Shown here: positions 5,737-7,885 of the stretch, piece by piece
Layout: each line of letters opens with the position of its first letter
Position numbering within the stretch: position 1 is the first letter of the stretch
Source: Methanobacteriaceae archaeon
GTDB lineage: Archaea > Methanobacteriota > Methanobacteria > Methanobacteriales > Methanobacteriaceae
DNA length: 7,885 nt
Assembly: GCA_017883605.1 (NCBI GenBank)
Contig: JADGNH010000088.1
Location: 1-7,885, forward strand
Reading direction: 5' to 3'
Notes under the pieces: model-generated
What the model saw: the letters and a program-made list of their open reading frames with translations, nothing else
Database searches by the model: none
Told to the model about the DNA's origin: nothing
Made by a program: the position numbers and the translations under genes

Positions 5737-7059
5737 ATGATCACCCCAGATTTAACCAACCTCATCATCTCCACAGGATACCACCAACTTCCAGGAAAGG
5801 CTGTAGATAAGGCTAAGCTCTGTTTTATAGATTTTCTGGGGGTAGCTTTGAGGGGATCCCAGACTAGAAGCGGTAAATCCATAAAGAGCATCATAAAAGA
5901 TGGTGGTGATTCAACAGTTATCGGTTCTAAAAAGGCCAGTGCACTGGAGGCCAGTCTAGCCAATGGAATATTTGCTCACTCCCTTGATCTGGACGATGGG
6001 CACAGACTGGCCCAGCTCCATCCCGGAGCCTGTGTTATACCGGCTGCGTTAGCCATCTGCGAAACATACCAAAAAAGTGGGAAAGAATTTATTAAATCTA
6101 TGGTGGTGGGGTATCAGGTGGCTATTATCCTGGGTATCTTGATGAATCCTGAACACCGCAGAAGAGGTTTTCACACCACAGGAACCTGTGGAACATTTGG
6201 AGCTGGAGCTGCAGCTTCTAAAGCTCTGGGGCTAAATGAAAAGCAGGTAACTGACGCATTGGGTCTTGCCGGAACCCAGGCAGCGGGGCTTTTAGAGTCA
6301 GACCACTCCGGTGCCATGGCTAAGCACCTTCATCCAGGAAAAGCCGCTCAATCTGGTGTTCTATCTGCTTTGCTGGCAAAAGAAGGTTTCAGTGGAGCCC
6401 AAACAATTCTGGAGGGTGATGAAGGATTTTTCTCTGCAATGAGTGGTGTCGCTGTTCCTAACGCAGTTCCAACTCCAGATAGGGAAAAATTCCATATAGC
6501 AGATGTTTATTTTAAGATATATCCTGTTTGCAGGCATATCCATTCCAGTGTAGATGCATTACTTCATATAACCAAAGTTGAAGGGCTTAAGAAAGAGGAT
6601 ATCAGGGAAATAACGGTTAAAACTTACAGAATCGCTGCTGAACATAATAATTATCATCCTTCCACCAGCGAGGCCCTCAGGCAGAGCCTGCCTGCATCAC
6701 TGGCAATTGCGGTTTTAAACCAGGATCTAAAATTGGATGACATTCATTTAGATCAAGAAATTGAAGATATATCCAGAAAAGTCTTCATAGAATATGATGA
6801 AGTTCTTGATGCTCTTTATCCCTATAAAAGACCTGCACAGGTTATAATAAAGGCCAAAAAAAAAGTATTTGAAAAAAAATTAGATTTGGCTCGGGGTGAG
6901 CCTGAAAATCCCCTTAAAAAAGAGGATATTATAAGGAAATTCCAGGATTTGAATCCAGAATTTGACTTAGAAATTCTGGAGATGGTGGATGATCTGGAAT
7001 CTTATGATAATATGGAAAAGTTTATGAATACCCTAAATCTCGAATTAAATAAATTTTGA
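5737..7059 (+). CDS. MmgE/PrpD family protein (2-methylcitrate dehydratase-like)
   Basis: Cytosolic enzyme of the superfamily that includes 2-methylcitrate dehydratase, cis-aconitate decarboxylase and iminodisuccinate epimerase; the substrate here is unknown. From the 5737 start it has 440 residues, normal for the family. Conserved parts are FIDFLGVALRGS near the N-terminus, LDLDDGHRLAQLHPGACVIPAALA (about 84-107), HTTGTCGTFGAGAAASKALGL (146-166), the segment MAKHLHPGKAAQSG with K196, and FKIYPVCRHIHSSVDALL (258-275). By analogy with the fold family, H89, H146, K196 and H269 are candidate active-site residues (inferred). An in-frame ATG at 5698 would add 13 residues encoded inside the repeat array. 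The family usually starts as MITPDLTNLII does, and an AGGA at 5730-5733 lies three bases before ATG 5737, so the later start is preferred. No prpB, prpC or acnA partner is in view, which argues against a standard methylcitrate cycle. Confidence 0.93.
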   Translation: MITPDLTNLIISTGYHQLPGKAVDKAKLCFIDFLGVALRGSQTRSGKSIKSIIKDGGDSTVIGSKKASALEASLANGIFAHSLDLDDGHRLAQLHPGACVIPAALAICETYQKSGKEFIKSMVVGYQVAIILGILMNPEHRRRGFHTTGTCGTFGAGAAASKALGLNEKQVTDALGLAGTQAAGLLESDHSGAMAKHLHPGKAAQSGVLSALLAKEGFSGAQTILEGDEGFFSAMSGVAVPNAVPTPDREKFHIADVYFKIYPVCRHIHSSVDALLHITKVEGLKKEDIREITVKTYRIAAEHNNYHPSTSEALRQSLPASLAIAVLNQDLKLDDIHLDQEIEDISRKVFIEYDEVLDALYPYKRPAQVIIKAKKKVFEKKLDLARGEPENPLKKEDIIRKFQDLNPEFDLEILEMVDDLESYDNMEKFMNTLNLELNKF

Positions 7060-7266
7060 TTTAGAATTAATCAACAATTGACTAAACTAATATCACATAA
7101 AAATAATTTTGGAAAAAAATGTAAATGGATAATTAAAAAAAATGAAATTCGGAAAATGAAGAATAAAATGAAGATAATAAAATAAGGAATAAAATGAATA
7201 TATAAAAATAATTTAAAAAAAATTTAATGATTAAAAAGTCCAATCTAAAGTTTTAAATGTGATTTT
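7060..7266 (+). promoter_or_regulatory. AT-rich spacer with short repeat and TATA candidate before the last gene
   Basis: The 207-bp spacer contains no reading frame of note. GAATAAAATGAA occurs at 7161-7172 and 7187-7198 (26-bp period). TATATAAAA at 7199-7207 is the best TATA-box candidate and would place a transcript start near 7225-7232, leaving a leader of about 35-40 bases. GTGAT at 7259-7263 is a weak ribosome binding site. The plus strand after the MmgE/PrpD stop has A runs rather than T runs, so no obvious terminator separates the two genes and some read-through is possible. Confidence 0.45.
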
Positions 7267-7885
7267 ATGAGAACTCAAGATTTTCTTGAAGGTATAGGGA
7301 TAAAAGGGAATAATCAGATATTAAATGAGTCTGAAAAAAGATTTCCCGACGGTGCGCAGTACCGGTTTGAAGTGCCTGGAATCCAGAAACCAGAGGCAAT
7401 GGCCGCACTTTTGGAGGCCACCAATGAGTACGGGGTCCAGGTACACCGGATCACCCAGACCAAAGGCATAATGCTTTTAACTGATTCAGAAATAGAAGAA
7501 ATGGCAGAAATGGCCAGGGATGCTAAAATAGAGCTCTTTTTAAGTGTAGGCCCCAGAGCCACCTACGACACCAGCGCTTCGGCCCACACTAAGGAAGGGG
7601 CCAGAATAGGCTACCGTTTAAGAGGATATGAAAACCTTTTATACGCTTTAGAGGATGTTAAAAGGGCTGCAAATCTGGGAATTCGAGGCATAGTGGTTTA
7701 TGATGAAGGACTCCTATGGGCTCTGAATAAAATGCGCCAGGATAGAGAAATTCCCCAGAATATGCATTTTAAAGTATCAGCACACTGCGGACACGGTAAC
7801 CCTGCCTCTGCAAAGTTATTAGAAGATATAGGGGCTGATTCTTTCAACCCGGTACGTGATCTGCAGTTAAACATGATAAAATCCC
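7267..7885 (+). CDS. TIM-barrel-like protein, possibly U32-peptidase-like (partial, runs off the window)
   Basis: The frame stays open for 206 codons to the right edge, so the C-terminus is missing. It starts at ATG 7267 after a weak GTGAT motif. Visible segments are YRFEVPGIQKPEAMAALLEA (32-51), KIELFLSVGPRATYDTSAS (87-105), GIRGIVVYDEGLLWALNKMR (138-157) and FKVSAHCGHGNPASAKLLED (168-187) followed by IGADSFNPVRDLQL. The last part parallels the U32 peptidase barrel, where a strand ending in a Ser/Gln motif and an Asn precede a helix, then a 'lGA..v.L.reL' strand. H60, H173 and H176 could be functional. The U32 link is a pattern judgement only, and U32-like barrels also act in hydroxylation and cofactor chemistry, so protease activity is not claimed. 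Its place 207 bp after the MmgE/PrpD gene on the same strand makes a shared role possible. Confidence 0.85.
   Translation, partial: MRTQDFLEGIGIKGNNQILNESEKRFPDGAQYRFEVPGIQKPEAMAALLEATNEYGVQVHRITQTKGIMLLTDSEIEEMAEMARDAKIELFLSVGPRATYDTSASAHTKEGARIGYRLRGYENLLYALEDVKRAANLGIRGIVVYDEGLLWALNKMRQDREIPQNMHFKVSAHCGHGNPASAKLLEDIGADSFNPVRDLQLNMIKS

Noticed and set aside
5712..5963. Minus-strand frame of 83 codons across the MmgE/PrpD 5' end
   Set aside because: Antisense to conserved family residues such as FIDFLGVAL, with no promoter or ribosome binding site.
7060..7266. Small RNA or tRNA gene in the AT-rich spacer
   Set aside because: No GC-rich stems, tRNA arms or other RNA-gene signature are visible; in AT-rich methanogens structured RNAs usually stand out by higher GC.
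7314..7562. Minus-strand frame of 82 codons inside the last gene
   Set aside because: It is antisense to the partial barrel gene, whose plus-strand frame stays open to the edge and has clear protein character.

Overview
The window reads as chromosome of an AT-rich methanogenic archaeon, most likely order Methanobacteriales (Methanobacterium-like). The evidence is a tRNA(Ile2) agmatidine synthetase (TiaS, known only from archaea), an HTH regulator of the euryarchaeal MTH_967 family, TATA-like promoters with GGTG-type ribosome binding sites, and T-run terminators. The order is inferred from protein similarity that I recall, not from a search.

Layout. On the minus strand, serA (102-1682) encodes D-3-phosphoglycerate dehydrogenase, followed downstream by an A/G-rich repeat tract. 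It diverges across a 160-bp AT-rich promoter region from a small UPF0145/YbjQ-family gene (1843-2184). A TIM-barrel protein of unknown function follows (2261-3010). It converges on the MTH_967-type regulator (minus, 3220-4206) across a 209-bp spacer full of short direct repeats and hairpins. The regulator diverges from tiaS (4281-5534) over only 74 bp. After a 30-bp tandem repeat array comes an MmgE/PrpD-family gene (5737-7059). The window ends inside a second TIM-barrel-like gene, possibly U32-peptidase-like (7267 to the right edge).

How the genes work together. No single pathway is visible. serA makes the first committed intermediate of serine synthesis. tiaS is translation housekeeping, making tRNA-Ile able to read AUA. 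The MmgE/PrpD gene has no methylcitrate-cycle partner here, so its substrate is open; the partial gene after it is the best candidate partner. No mobile element, RNA gene, CRISPR array or defence system was seen.

The most interesting points are: (1) recurrent 21-35 bp tandem duplications in most intergenic spacers, two of which reach into start-codon regions (tiaS and MmgE/PrpD); (2) an apparent internal duplication in the regulator, whose N- and C-terminal domains flanking the HTH resemble each other; (3) two uncharacterised TIM-barrel-like proteins and an orphan MmgE/PrpD enzyme.
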